Part shown: positions 7,404-14,659 of the stretch, piece after piece
How positions within the stretch are numbered: the first letter of the stretch is position 1
Layout of the letters: each line of letters begins with the position of its first letter
Source: Acanthamoeba sp. SK_2022b
Lineage: Eukaryota > Discosea > Longamoebia > Acanthamoebidae
Direction of reading: 5' to 3'
Assembly: GCA_027943245.1 (NCBI GenBank)
Contig: JANDJZ010000826.1
Coordinates: 1 to 14,659 of the forward strand
Length of the DNA: 14,659 nt
Made by a program: the position numbers and the translations under genes
The notes under the pieces: generated by a model
The model's input: only the letters and a program-made list of their open reading frames with translations
Databases searched by the model: none
What the model was told of the DNA's origin: nothing

Positions 7404-9464
7404 TCACAGATGCTCCAGGATGTAGTTGGCCATCACGCGCACGGCGGCGAAGGTCTCCTGGCCAGTCGGGACGATCTCGCTGGCCGGCAAGACAAAGCCG
7501 TAGCGACCTGGGGCGGCAAGCGAGCCGATCAGCGAAACAGAGTGGTGCAGCCAACCGAGGAGGGAGGGTACCGGTGTCCCTGAGCTCGACGCTGTACGAC
7601 CAGGTGACGTTGAGGGCTCCGTAGGTCCAGTCATCGGCGCCACCGGAGGCGACGTAGATCACCTTTGCGCTCGGTCCGTAGCCGTACACCTTGCCGTGCG
7701 TGGCCTTGATGGCCGCAACGGCCACTGCAAAGAATGAAAAAAAAAAAATAAATATGAAAACGAAAACGAAAGCGAGAACGAAAGCGAGAGCGGTGAGCTT
7801 CGGAGTTTGGTTCGACGCGAGCTTGCCGGGCGCGTACGCTTGGACAGATCGTTCTGGGTGGTGTAGTCCTTGGGCAACTCCGTGGTCGTCCAGCCCCATT
7901 GCTGCAGGGAGAGGGCGATGTCACCTACAAGGCCGTCAACTGCGCACAAGAACGAGGTACGGGGGGGATCGCGCGTACGCTCATCCAGAGCTGCGAGTAG
8001 GAGTGGATGTCGGCGTAGCCCTTGACGTTGCCCTGGGCGGAGATGTAGTCGGCCAACGCAGTCACCTCGGGCTCGGAGAACGAATTGGGGCCTGCCCTCC
8101 CCCACCATGCGAGTGAGCAGAGCGTGACAGCCACATTTGAAGAGGGAGTGCGCATTACCCCTGTAGGTGTCCGAGCACGTGTCACCGCTGGACCCGCCCT
8201 CATTCCAGTGGAAGGCCCAGTTACGGTTGGTGTCCACGCCGTAGCAGCCGAACCAACTGTTCTCGTTCAAGCGGCTGTCAACGCACACATTCGAAGGGGG
8301 GGGGGGCAAAGGGAGAATGTCAGCCGATCGGCGAACGAGCGGGGGAGCGTGTGAGGGGAGAGGGGGGCGTGGTGACCGGTTCTTTCTCCACATGCGATCA
8401 GTGGTCCAGCTGTACACGTAGCCGTCCGCGTTGATCACCGGGAAGATCGACCATTCGATCTCATCCACCATCTTCGTCACCTCGACGTCCTGTAGAATAT
8501 AAAATAACAATAAAAATAACAGTAAAAACAAATACGCATAAAATTAACATTTAAAAGTTGATAGTCAGCTCCGGAGAGGTACCTTGCCGTAGAGGGACAC
8601 CAGCTGGTTGGCGATGTAGGCGTTGGTCATCGGGCTGATCCATTCGCGTGCGTGCTGCCCTCCGTTGTACGTGATTCCAACCTTTCCTGGCGAGTTCGAA
8701 ACCCATGGATGTGTGACACATGTATCACTGCTGTCAGATCATCAATGGCCGCACGAGGACGCTCATGCAAGGGCAAATACTTGTGTTGTTGGCCGATGCG
8801 ATCAAGACACCGTTGATAGGACGACCCTCTACGGTCTTGCCGATCGTCTGTGGTCGGGTGAGTCAGAGTGAGACAGCCCACTGGCAGGAAACTGTCCGCA
8901 CTGCATGCGACTGGGTTGCACCTTCTTGGTGACTAGGGAGGGGTAGTTGGCCTCGAGGAGATCGAGGAACTGGTTGAACTCGTCCAGTGAGCGGTACGTA
9001 TCGAAGAAGTTATCAGCAGTCAGCTGCTTGCCCGCGGCAGCCTGCCATTAAATAACGATAAAGAAATTTAAATACCCAAGTAGTAATTAAAATAACGTGC
9101 GGGGGAAGGAATAGAGGGAAAGCTCCATGGCAGAGGCAGAGGGTGGTCATACTAGGATAGTTGCCCTTTCGGCGTCGATGTCGTGCTGAAGGTTGCTGCT
9201 CATAACGCGCAGGGGCACGTCTTGGATGGCAGAGACTGACTGAGGCAGACGCACGTCGATCCATTCCGGGTGACGCGCCCACACATCGAGCTCGCGAGCG
9301 GCGGTCCAGCGTTCAATCTTGGCGCGGTCCTCCGCGCGGCGCACATCGAACCGAACCACCTGCTGTCCCTCGTACGACACCGCAGCAGGCTGAGGCACAA
9401 ATGACGCCCACGCCGTTGCCGAAATTAGTGCCAACAGCACCCCTAGCGCAAAGGACCTACTCAT
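7404..9464 (-). CDS. Secreted M14A zinc carboxypeptidase, B-type specificity
   Basis: Ten exons: 9153-9464, 8922-9041, 8781-8847, 8583-8686, 8377-8489, 8159-8274, 7979-8091, 7838-7901, 7572-7724, 7404-7507. All phases match; product 421 aa. A signal peptide (SFALGVLLALISATAWA) and a propeptide of roughly 90 residues precede the catalytic domain. Zinc ligands: His178 and Glu181 (GGQHAREWISP) and His307 (DIHSYSQLW). Substrate carboxylate binding: Asn255/Arg256 (DTNRNW) and Tyr360 (IYVASGG). Catalytic base Glu383 (VELRDTG). Asp367 (GGADDW) occupies the position of bovine CPA Ile255/CPB Asp255, so cleavage of C-terminal Arg/Lys is predicted. Exon 8 is taken to begin at CAATGG after CTGCAG, because this gives the usual LWMS-(x)WGW join; other acceptors upstream break phase. 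Digestive or secreted role (food vacuole or outside) is inferred. The start lies only 112 bp from the divergent tRNA gene. Confidence 0.92.
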
Positions 9465-9576
9465 CTGTTTCTCGGCTTGGAAGTGCTTATTAACTGTATC
9501 TTGAAACCAATGGAATTAGGGAAAAAAAGCACACTCATATTAGTAGTAATGAATGTGTGGTCATTTTTGCAACAAA

Positions 9577-9648
9577 TCCGCTGTGGTGTAGTCGGTAACA
9601 TTTATGGTTCTCACCCATGCGCCCCGGGTTCGATTCCCGGCAGCGGAA
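9577..9648 (+). tRNA. tRNA-Glu (anticodon CUC)
   Basis: 72-nt cloverleaf without intron. Acceptor TCCGCTG pairs with CAGCGGA (9641-9647), discriminator A9648. The D-stem is GTGT/ACAT, the anticodon stem TATGG/CCATG, and the loop TTCTCAC places CTC at 9610-9612, decoding GAG. The T-arm is CCGGG-TTCGATT-CCCGG. Internal polymerase III promoters are intact: box A TGGTGTAGTCGG fits TRGYNNARNNGG and box B is GGTTCGATTCC. CCA is not encoded, as expected for a nuclear gene. The T-arm and CTC loop match eukaryotic tRNA-Glu. Confidence 0.95.
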
Positions 9649-9653
9649 TATCC

Positions 9654-9657
9654 TTTT
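9654..9657 (+). terminator. RNA polymerase III terminator of tRNA-Glu
   Basis: TTTT on the non-template strand, five bases past the tRNA 3' end, is the minimal Pol III stop signal. It is short, and no second T run follows closely, so some read-through is possible. Confidence 0.75.
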
Positions 9658-9714
9658 GCGGACTTTATTGGGTAAGGTGTCCCACACACTCCCAACCCAT
9701 CAGGGTAATCAGTA

Positions 9715-9741
9715 TCATCCCTATGGGGTAACCAGGGATGA
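9715..9741. repeat. Inverted repeat / hairpin
   Basis: TCATCCCT (9715-9722) and AGGGATGA (9734-9741) are perfect reverse complements with an 11-nt loop. It lies 67 bp past the tRNA-Glu end. No T run follows it, so it is not an obvious terminator. Could be chance or part of an unrecognised non-coding RNA. Confidence 0.55.
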
Positions 9742-9925
9742 CACAAGGCAACTCCAGCATCTGCAAAGGTAGCCATGCCCCACACCAGCATTGGGCCCTG
9801 AGCAGGTCCAGAGTTCTCTGCTCCATGCATGTTGCATTGAATTGACACATGGGAAGCGAGAACACCAGGGAAACCAGAAAATCCACCTTATCTTCCTAGT
9901 GGTAGATCGGCACAAATGTTTTGAG

Positions 9926-9964
9926 GTCCCTACCTTGGGGTGAGTGTCCCTACCTTGGGGTGAG
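9926..9964 (+). repeat. Tandem 20-bp direct repeat, two copies
   Basis: The 19-mer GTCCCTACCTTGGGGTGAG occurs at 9926-9944 and again, identical, at 9946-9964, a period of 20 bp. Within each copy CCTTGG is a small palindrome. The 20-bp period and perfect identity suggest a recent duplication or paired protein-binding sites about 160-200 bp upstream of the carrier ATG. Confidence 0.85.
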
Positions 9965-10017
9965 CGATTAAAGTCGCCAAGTTTTCCTGCATTTCCCTTT
10001 CTTCTTTCCGCGCGCTA

Positions 10018-10044
10018 CACGGAAACTTCCGTGCCCTATTTATG
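10018..10044 (+). promoter_or_regulatory. Dyad plus TATA-like box, carrier gene promoter
   Basis: CACGGAA-AC-TTCCGTG (10018-10033) is a perfect 7-bp dyad around a 2-bp centre, with GGAA cores in both arms. TATTTATG (10037-10044) follows after three bases and lies 82 bp upstream of the carrier ATG at 10126, a plausible core promoter position. A factor bound to the dyad would sit against the TATA-binding complex. Promoter role is inferred from position and symmetry. Confidence 0.5.
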
Positions 10045-10125
10045 TACGGCCACCAAGGCCTTGGCTTGGTAAAATCAGTTGCTTATTGTTGACCCTACGC
10101 GTAGAGAGGGCAGTTCCTGCTTGTT

Positions 10126-10955
10126 ATGAGCGCAGCACAGGCAGTGGAGAGTCTCGATTTGAGCAGCGACCATTTTAACAAGACAACTCCAACTACCGCG
10201 ATCTCGATCGATGGAGGCGGAGCTGTAGAGACCGGGTACCAGGGTGAAGGAACGCAAGGAGAGGCCGGTGAGACCGAGGGATCAGCTCAGGACGACAACA
10301 GTGAGCCAACGGCGCTGCAGGACATCGTGAGCGAACAATTGCGAGTTGAAGATGAGCGACGGCTGCAGATGCAGGCCAAGGAGGCAGGAGAGGTGCCAGC
10401 CACAAGGGGTCGCGGGGGCATGCTGCAGCAGGCCTTCGAGGCCTTCCTGCGACATCACCAGGGCAACAACCGAATCGATGCCGGGCAGCTTCAAGCCGTG
10501 CTCCAGGAGGCCGGCCTTGAGATGGACACGGTGCTGCTGCCTCTGCCACTTCAAATTAATATTTTATCTCTAAATCAATTTAATTGTCACAAGATTTTAT
10601 CTATAAAATTTTATTCTTCTTATTATTTTTATTTATTTGCGTAGGAGCAAGCTGCGGGCATTCTTAAGGCGGCCAACGTGTCTGCGACGGGGCAGCTCGA
10701 CTTTGAGGAGTTCTACAGGTGCCTTATCTCCTCCCCTTCACAACGCTGTTCTCGTGTCGTGCGGCTCACTTCCTGAGTGTGCGACGCGTGTGTTGCATCA
10801 ATAGCATATTTGTGGGTCTCAAGATCTTCAAGCACCTGGACCGGAACAAGACGGCCTGCATTCAGGAGCACGACCTCATCCGCACGCTCGAGAACTATGG
10901 CCTGCCCACTGACCGGGTACTTCATAGCCTCTTGGTCTGCTGCTGTTGCTGTTGC

Positions 10956-11018
<63 letters not shown>

Positions 11019-12856
11019 AGTTAATAACTGACCAACTCCGATCACTTAACCGCGTGTAGAGCATGGCGGAGAAGATGATTCAAATGGTGGGCGAGAACGA
11101 GGATGGCTACGTCTCGTTTCCCGCCTTCTTCCGCATCTATCTCGACGTGCATCACCAGGTACACGCCTCACGCACGCCCATAACGCAACCACCGCGCCGC
11201 ACGCGCGCACGGACCCCAGCCTGACCGATGTGCCCCGGCCATCGCAGCACCACCGCAACATCGACCTGCTCGAGCATGCCGTGCGACACTGGTACTCGGG
11301 GGCGTCCAAGGACACCATCCTTGCTCAGAACCAAAGTATATATCCCTCCGCCCCACTAATTTATTTAATTTTAGAATTTTAATATTATTCTAAATTGTTT
11401 TAAAAATTTGTGTTCTTGGCTTCTACTGTTGTGCTGTTGGCTGTTGATTGACCTGTCGGTTTCGTGACAGATCTCACGCCGCTCCAAGACTTCGTTGCTG
11501 GCACCCTCGCCGGCGTGGCCATCACCCTGGTACTGATTCTGTCGCCTTGATAGTTGTTTATTGATTTATTGATTTATTGATTTATTGATACATTCATTTT
11601 CTGGTAAATTGTTCGTGGGGGTGGTGGCGCACAGGTGGGCCATCCGTTCGATACCATCAAGGTGCGATTGCAGACCCAGCAGCAGGCCTACGGGTCCGCC
11701 ATCCAGGCCACTCTCAAGACTGTGCGCGAAGAAGGGGTACGCGTTTTAGCCTCACGCGTTGGGCCTGTCGCGCTCCACAGCTTGCGTCTGGGCGTGTGTG
11801 CATGCGGTCGTCCATCACTGAATGGCCTCTTCGCTCAGATACGCGGTCTGTACAAGGGCATGGGATCGCCGATGGCGACCATTCCGTTGATCAACGCCAT
11901 CGTGTTCGCCGCCTACGGTCAGGCCAAGGCCTGGCTGCAGGGCCCCAACACGCCCGACCAGGACCTCAGCATTCCCCAGCTCGCCCTAGCCGGTATTTTC
12001 TTGAGCATTTATTCTTGTTCTTGTTCTTTTCAGTAGATTCTTAGGAATTAATTTAATTTTTAATTATTTTTCTGTACGTTGATGTTTTGTTTTTTGATTT
12101 TTTACCCGGGTTTTAATTTAAAATTTAATTATTTTTCTGCTAACAAATGTTGCAGGAGCGTGGGCCGGGTTTGTGAATGCGGGCGTCGTGACGCCGGTGG
12201 AGTTGATCAAGATTCGGCTGCAGAACCAGTACGAGAACACCGCCGCGCAGTTCAACCTCAACCTCAAGGAACGCCTGCGGTCGGGCCTCCGCAGCTCCCT
12301 CTTTGAGCGAAGGATTTTCTACAACGGCCCCATCGACTGCATTGTAAAGATATTCAAGGAAAAGGTAAAGCGTCGTCCCTGCCCGCACGCGCGCGCGCGG
12401 CCGCGCGTGTCGCATGCGAACGGCGAGGGCTGATGTCGACGCGGCGCTAGGGCGTTCCGGGCCTGTGGAAGGGCATGTCGGCCACAATCTACCGAGAGAT
12501 TCCAGGTTACATGGGACAGTTTGTGGTGTACGAATACATTAAAAGGTACGCCCCAACAAAATAAATAAATAAATAAATAAATAATACGATAATATTTAAT
12601 AATTATGAAATGTGGTGTGTGGAATCCCAGGTACCTCATCTCGATGCAGGGACCAGAATGCACGGTGGACGATCTTCACCCGCTCCACCTGATGCTTGCC
12701 GGAGGCATGTCCGGCATCGGCGCATGGATCGCCTCCTATCCCATGGACTACGTAAAGGCACGCGAGCGAGCCTCCCCCCTCCCGTCGTCATCGAGACCGA
12801 GTTGCCCAGGCTCGGGAAGCTTATAGGGCCCTACAGTGCTAACGCCCATGACATCG

Positions 12857-12899
<43 letters not shown>

Positions 12900-13229
12900 T
12901 ATTCAACACAGACGCACATCCAGTCGGCATCGGACACGGAAAAGTATCGAAAGAACCGGCTGCTGCTGGATGGTGGCTTCTTCGATTGCTGGCGGCAAAT
13001 GGTCAAGGAGAGGGGCCTCCCCTCCCTCTGGCGCGGTACCGTTTTTCCCTTCTTTTGCGCTTCGTTCTTCGTGGCCTTTTGGGTTTCTCAAAAGCAGAGT
13101 GCGCGTACGGCAGGATTCGGTCCGTGTGTTGCACGAGCATTCCCGGCCAACGCTGCAGGCTTCCTCGGCTATGAGCTCGTCGCTCGCCTCTTCCGCGACC
13201 AGAACGCAGCCACCAGCACGACTCCATGA
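10126..13229 (+). CDS. EF-hand / SLC25 mitochondrial carrier fusion, CAC-like
   Basis: Thirteen exons: 10126-10530, 10645-10718, 10805-10916, 11060-11158, 11248-11335, 11471-11529, 11635-11736, 11839-11992, 12156-12364, 12451-12545, 12631-12757, 12912-13035, 13114-13229; 587 aa. Residues 1-95 are Glu/Gln/Gly-rich. Four EF-hand-like loops follow: 110-120 (degenerate), 146-157 (NVSATGQLDFEE, intact), 172-183 (DRNKTACIQEHD), 208-219 (degenerate). The carrier domain (about 265-580) has three signatures: PFDTIK (283-288), PVELIK (378-383), PMDYVK (503-508). HPFDTIKVRLQTQ, IRGLYKGM and ARAFPANAAGFLGYE resemble carnitine/acylcarnitine and basic-amino-acid carriers (SLC25A20/15/29), not the ATP-Mg/Pi or Asp/Glu carriers that usually bear EF-hands. 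Predicted: inner mitochondrial membrane transport under calcium control; substrate uncertain. The intron at 13036-13113 is in frame; intron 11 needs a GC donor (12758) to keep Lys508. Confidence 0.9.
10938..11018. repeat. (GTT)n trinucleotide repeat in carrier intron 3
   Basis: Begins with CTG/TTG alternation (10938-10956) and becomes pure GTT for about 20 units to 11018. It fills the middle of the intron between the third and fourth EF-hand exons (10917-11059). The long poly-Cys, poly-Val and poly-Asn frames across it are artefacts. Confidence 0.95.
11557..11588 (+). repeat. Four perfect TTTATTGA octamers in carrier intron 6
   Basis: Copies at 11557, 11565, 11573 and 11581, head to tail with no mismatch, inside intron 11530-11634. 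Simple AT-rich satellite-type expansion; no coding role. Confidence 0.9.
12558..12584. repeat. (AAAT)n tetranucleotide repeat in carrier intron 10
   Basis: About six to seven AAAT units within intron 12546-12630, twelve bases after the donor site. Confidence 0.9.
12858..12900. repeat. (ATT)n trinucleotide repeat in carrier intron 11
   Basis: About 13-14 ATT units ending 11 bases before the acceptor AG (12910-12911) of the intron that starts at the GC donor, so the repeat forms most of the T-rich tract before the acceptor. Expansion or contraction could change splicing efficiency. Confidence 0.93.
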
Positions 13230-13663
13230 GCCATTGGTTATTATCATTTGACTCTTCTCCAGTCCAGGCGTTTTTATTGTGCTTTTATTGAAATTTTTAA
13301 ATCAGTCAACTCCTGTAAAAATTTTCAGTTACCCAAGTCCCACATGCTCCAAGAGGCGCTACCATCCAGCTGCTTGACATCTTAATACCCATCTCGTGGC
13401 GTACATCTTTACTCCGTCTTCCTGCCCCTGTTGCAGAGGGCCACAAGCGAAACTTGGAGAATTATGACAATGCCACGGAGACCACGAAGATGGTCTGACG
13501 GCCATGCATTGCAGAATAAGAGGATCTGCTGATGTTTAGTAAAACCTAACCTCACCACAGACCCGCCGTAACTCAATTTTTGTTTGCTGGCGGTCTGCGC
13601 CATGCTCATCCTCCAAAAATTTGGTGGGATTTATTAGAGAACTTCTCATCAGGCATCGCGTCC
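13230..13663. other. Convergent gap: 3' UTRs of carrier and DUF3395-like gene
   Basis: 434 bp between two converging stop codons. The carrier side is AT-rich without a canonical plus-strand AATAAA. The other gene's AATAAA is at 13630-13635 on minus. Short frames over 13409-13609 on minus have no family features. Nothing else recognised. Confidence 0.5.
13630..13635 (-). terminator. Polyadenylation signal of the DUF3395-like gene
   Basis: AATAAA on minus, 28 nt past the TGA at 13664-13666. Its position supports ending the gene at that stop rather than splicing onward, since the alternative reading would place this hexamer inside coding sequence. Confidence 0.65.
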
Positions 13664-14659
13664 TCAAAGAAGACGACCCAAGCTCACAAAAGAGAGGCAC
13701 ACCTCCTGATCCTCGCAGGCCGAGCAGTTCATCACCGGCGTGCGCCACATGTAGCTCACCCGCAGGTCCTTGTCCGCTCCTGTGCCACATCCCATAACGC
13801 CGAAGATGACGTCAGCAGCCAGAACACTGGTTTGGGCCAAAGGTAGGTACCTGGAGCGGGGTCGCCAAAGGCCTGGTTCATGCAGCCATTGGGCTTGAAG
13901 AAGTAGCCGAACGCGTTCACGCTCTTGCCCCCTGGGCATCAAGGAGGCCAGCGCCATCATTCAGCCAATCGCCAAGAGGTTTATAGTGAAGTTGGGGAGT
14001 GGAGGTACCCTGGTGGGCCACCATGCCGCCCAGCACGGCTGATACGTCGTAGCGGCGCTCGCCCTTGCCGTAGGAACTCGACAGGAGCACCAGGTCAAAG
14101 TAGCCCGCCTCATGAGGCACCGGCGCGCCATGGCAGCCTTCGCTCAGCCTGTACATCTCATGCAGCGACAGGTGGAGCTTGAAGCGGATGAAACACACGA
14201 CCACCGGCATAGTGAGCACAAAAACACTAACTCTGGCGACAAGAGAGTGTAACCTTCCTGTCCTCGGACAAGGTGATGGACTTGGGCTGGCCCACGACCT
14301 CGTAGGTGAACTCGAGCCTCTTAATTACGCCGGGACAGGGATCACCTGCATTATCAAGCGGTCAATCCTGTATGAAGTAGGACTCAACGCAAGTCCAACG
14401 AACCAAAGTGGGCGTTCATGCTCTTCGTGCTGCCAAAAGCGCGAAGCGCGAGGCCTCCTTGAACGAGCCCCTGCAGTACGTGGGTTACATCGCGCCAAAT
14501 GGAGCCGGCCCCGTAGCTTGCGCTCACGATGCGGATATAGGCGCCGGTCGGCGTAGTCGGCGCAGCAGACGAACAGTGGACGGTGACCGGAGGGCAGGGG
14601 TGAGATGGAGGAGGATGATGGTGAACTACCGTCGTGTGGCTACACCCGTGCTGGCACCC
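13664..14659 (-). CDS. Tandem DUF3395-like repeat protein, 5' end outside window
   Basis: Five exons are visible: 14404-14659 (open to the edge), 14254-14345, 14009-14177, 13851-13931, 13664-13779; 237 aa readable. Two homologous repeats are evident. Repeat 1: VSASYGAGSIWRDVTHVLQ ... FGDPCPGVIKRLEFTYEV ... SEDRKLHLSL. Repeat 2: LLSSSYGKGERRYDVSAVL ... FGDPAPGADKDLRVSYMW ... CEDQEVCLSF. The YG-x-DVT ... GDPxPG-x-K-x-L-x-Y pattern recalls DUF3395, best known from DNAJC11, and similar repeat proteins of bacteria and amoebae; function unknown. Repeat alignment supports the exon 2/3 join (GACAGGAAG|GTTACAC ... TTCAAG|CTC), although it is the weakest splice pair. Introns are 58-77 nt. The visible start of exon 14404-14659 is Cys/His/Pro-rich before repeat 1, so the true exon boundary may lie inside it. 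Convergent with the carrier gene. Confidence 0.75.

Larger units (their letters stand above)
9658..10125. other. Gap between tRNA and carrier gene, no coding sequence seen
   Basis: 468 bp with lower GC than the neighbouring exons. Minus-strand frames here (for example 9665-9886) are Cys/Trp-rich and have no family features; another runs through the tRNA. The stretch contains a hairpin (9715-9741), a tandem 20-bp duplication (9926-9964), a 16-bp dyad (10018-10033) and a TATA-like box (10037-10044). The last two lie in the expected core promoter of the plus-strand carrier gene. A minus-strand AATAAA occurs at 9664-9669 with no identified gene. Confidence 0.5.

Noticed and set aside
7902..7978. 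Earlier acceptors for carboxypeptidase exon 8 (TTGTAG or GCGCAG)
   Set aside because: They do not match the phase left by the donor at 7978; CTGCAG|CAATGG does and restores the family sequence.
9561..9848. Minus-strand 95-aa frame
   Set aside because: It reads through the tRNA-Glu gene in antisense and has no family resemblance.
10719..11031. Poly-Cys and poly-Val frames over the carrier gene
   Set aside because: They are translation of the GTT repeat within intron 3; only the middle part (EF-hand exon) is coding.
13409..13609. Minus-strand 66-aa frame between the convergent genes
   Set aside because: No motif, lies past the AATAAA of the DUF3395-like gene, and no start context or partner exon.
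13663..13702. 40-nt intron extending the DUF3395-like gene to DAMPDEKF...
   Set aside because: Too short compared with the other introns, and the AATAAA at 13630-13635 would become coding. Repeat alignment supports read-through to the TGA at 13664.
1..14659. Mobile element, viral insertion, CRISPR array or operon
   Set aside because: No transposase, reverse transcriptase, capsid, terminal repeats, spaced repeats or prokaryotic gene layout seen on either strand.

Overview
The window looks like nuclear DNA of a free-living amoebozoan, most likely Acanthamoeba. The reasons are GC-rich exons, many short introns (about 58-240 nt, mostly GT-AG), tightly packed genes on both strands, a eukaryotic tRNA gene with internal promoter boxes, AATAAA signals and simple repeats confined to introns. 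The species is inferred from gene style, not from a marker gene. All gene models were assembled by hand from splice sites, codon phase and family conservation. Every model keeps phase through all its exons, except for one real break in the SPFH gene.

Left part (1-4675): coactosin (minus, 2 exons) and an STK16-type membrane-anchored kinase (minus, 8 exons, 303 aa). Head to head with the kinase is a small two-TM protein of unknown family (plus). Convergent to that is the spliceosomal cyclophilin PPIH (minus, 3 exons, 174 aa).

Middle part (4676-9464): PPIH shares a 172-bp divergent promoter gap with a type I surface glycoprotein (plus, 2 exons). Next is an SPFH/Band 7 gene whose frame is broken at one point (plus), then a secreted zinc carboxypeptidase with a carboxypeptidase B-type specificity residue (minus, 10 exons, 421 aa).

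Right part (9465-14659): a tRNA-Glu(CUC) gene and a 470-bp gap holding a 16-bp dyad, a tandem 20-bp repeat and a hairpin. Then comes a 13-exon gene joining four EF-hand-like units to an SLC25 carrier of the carnitine/acylcarnitine-like subfamily (plus). Last is the 3' part of a gene with two tandem DUF3395-like repeats (minus), cut by the window edge.

The genes are mostly unrelated housekeeping or surface functions; I see no operon, mobile element, CRISPR array or gene cluster acting as one system. The most unusual items are the EF-hand/carnitine-type carrier fusion (with an in-frame 78-nt intron and a probable GC-AG intron), the SPFH frame break, and the surface glycoprotein.
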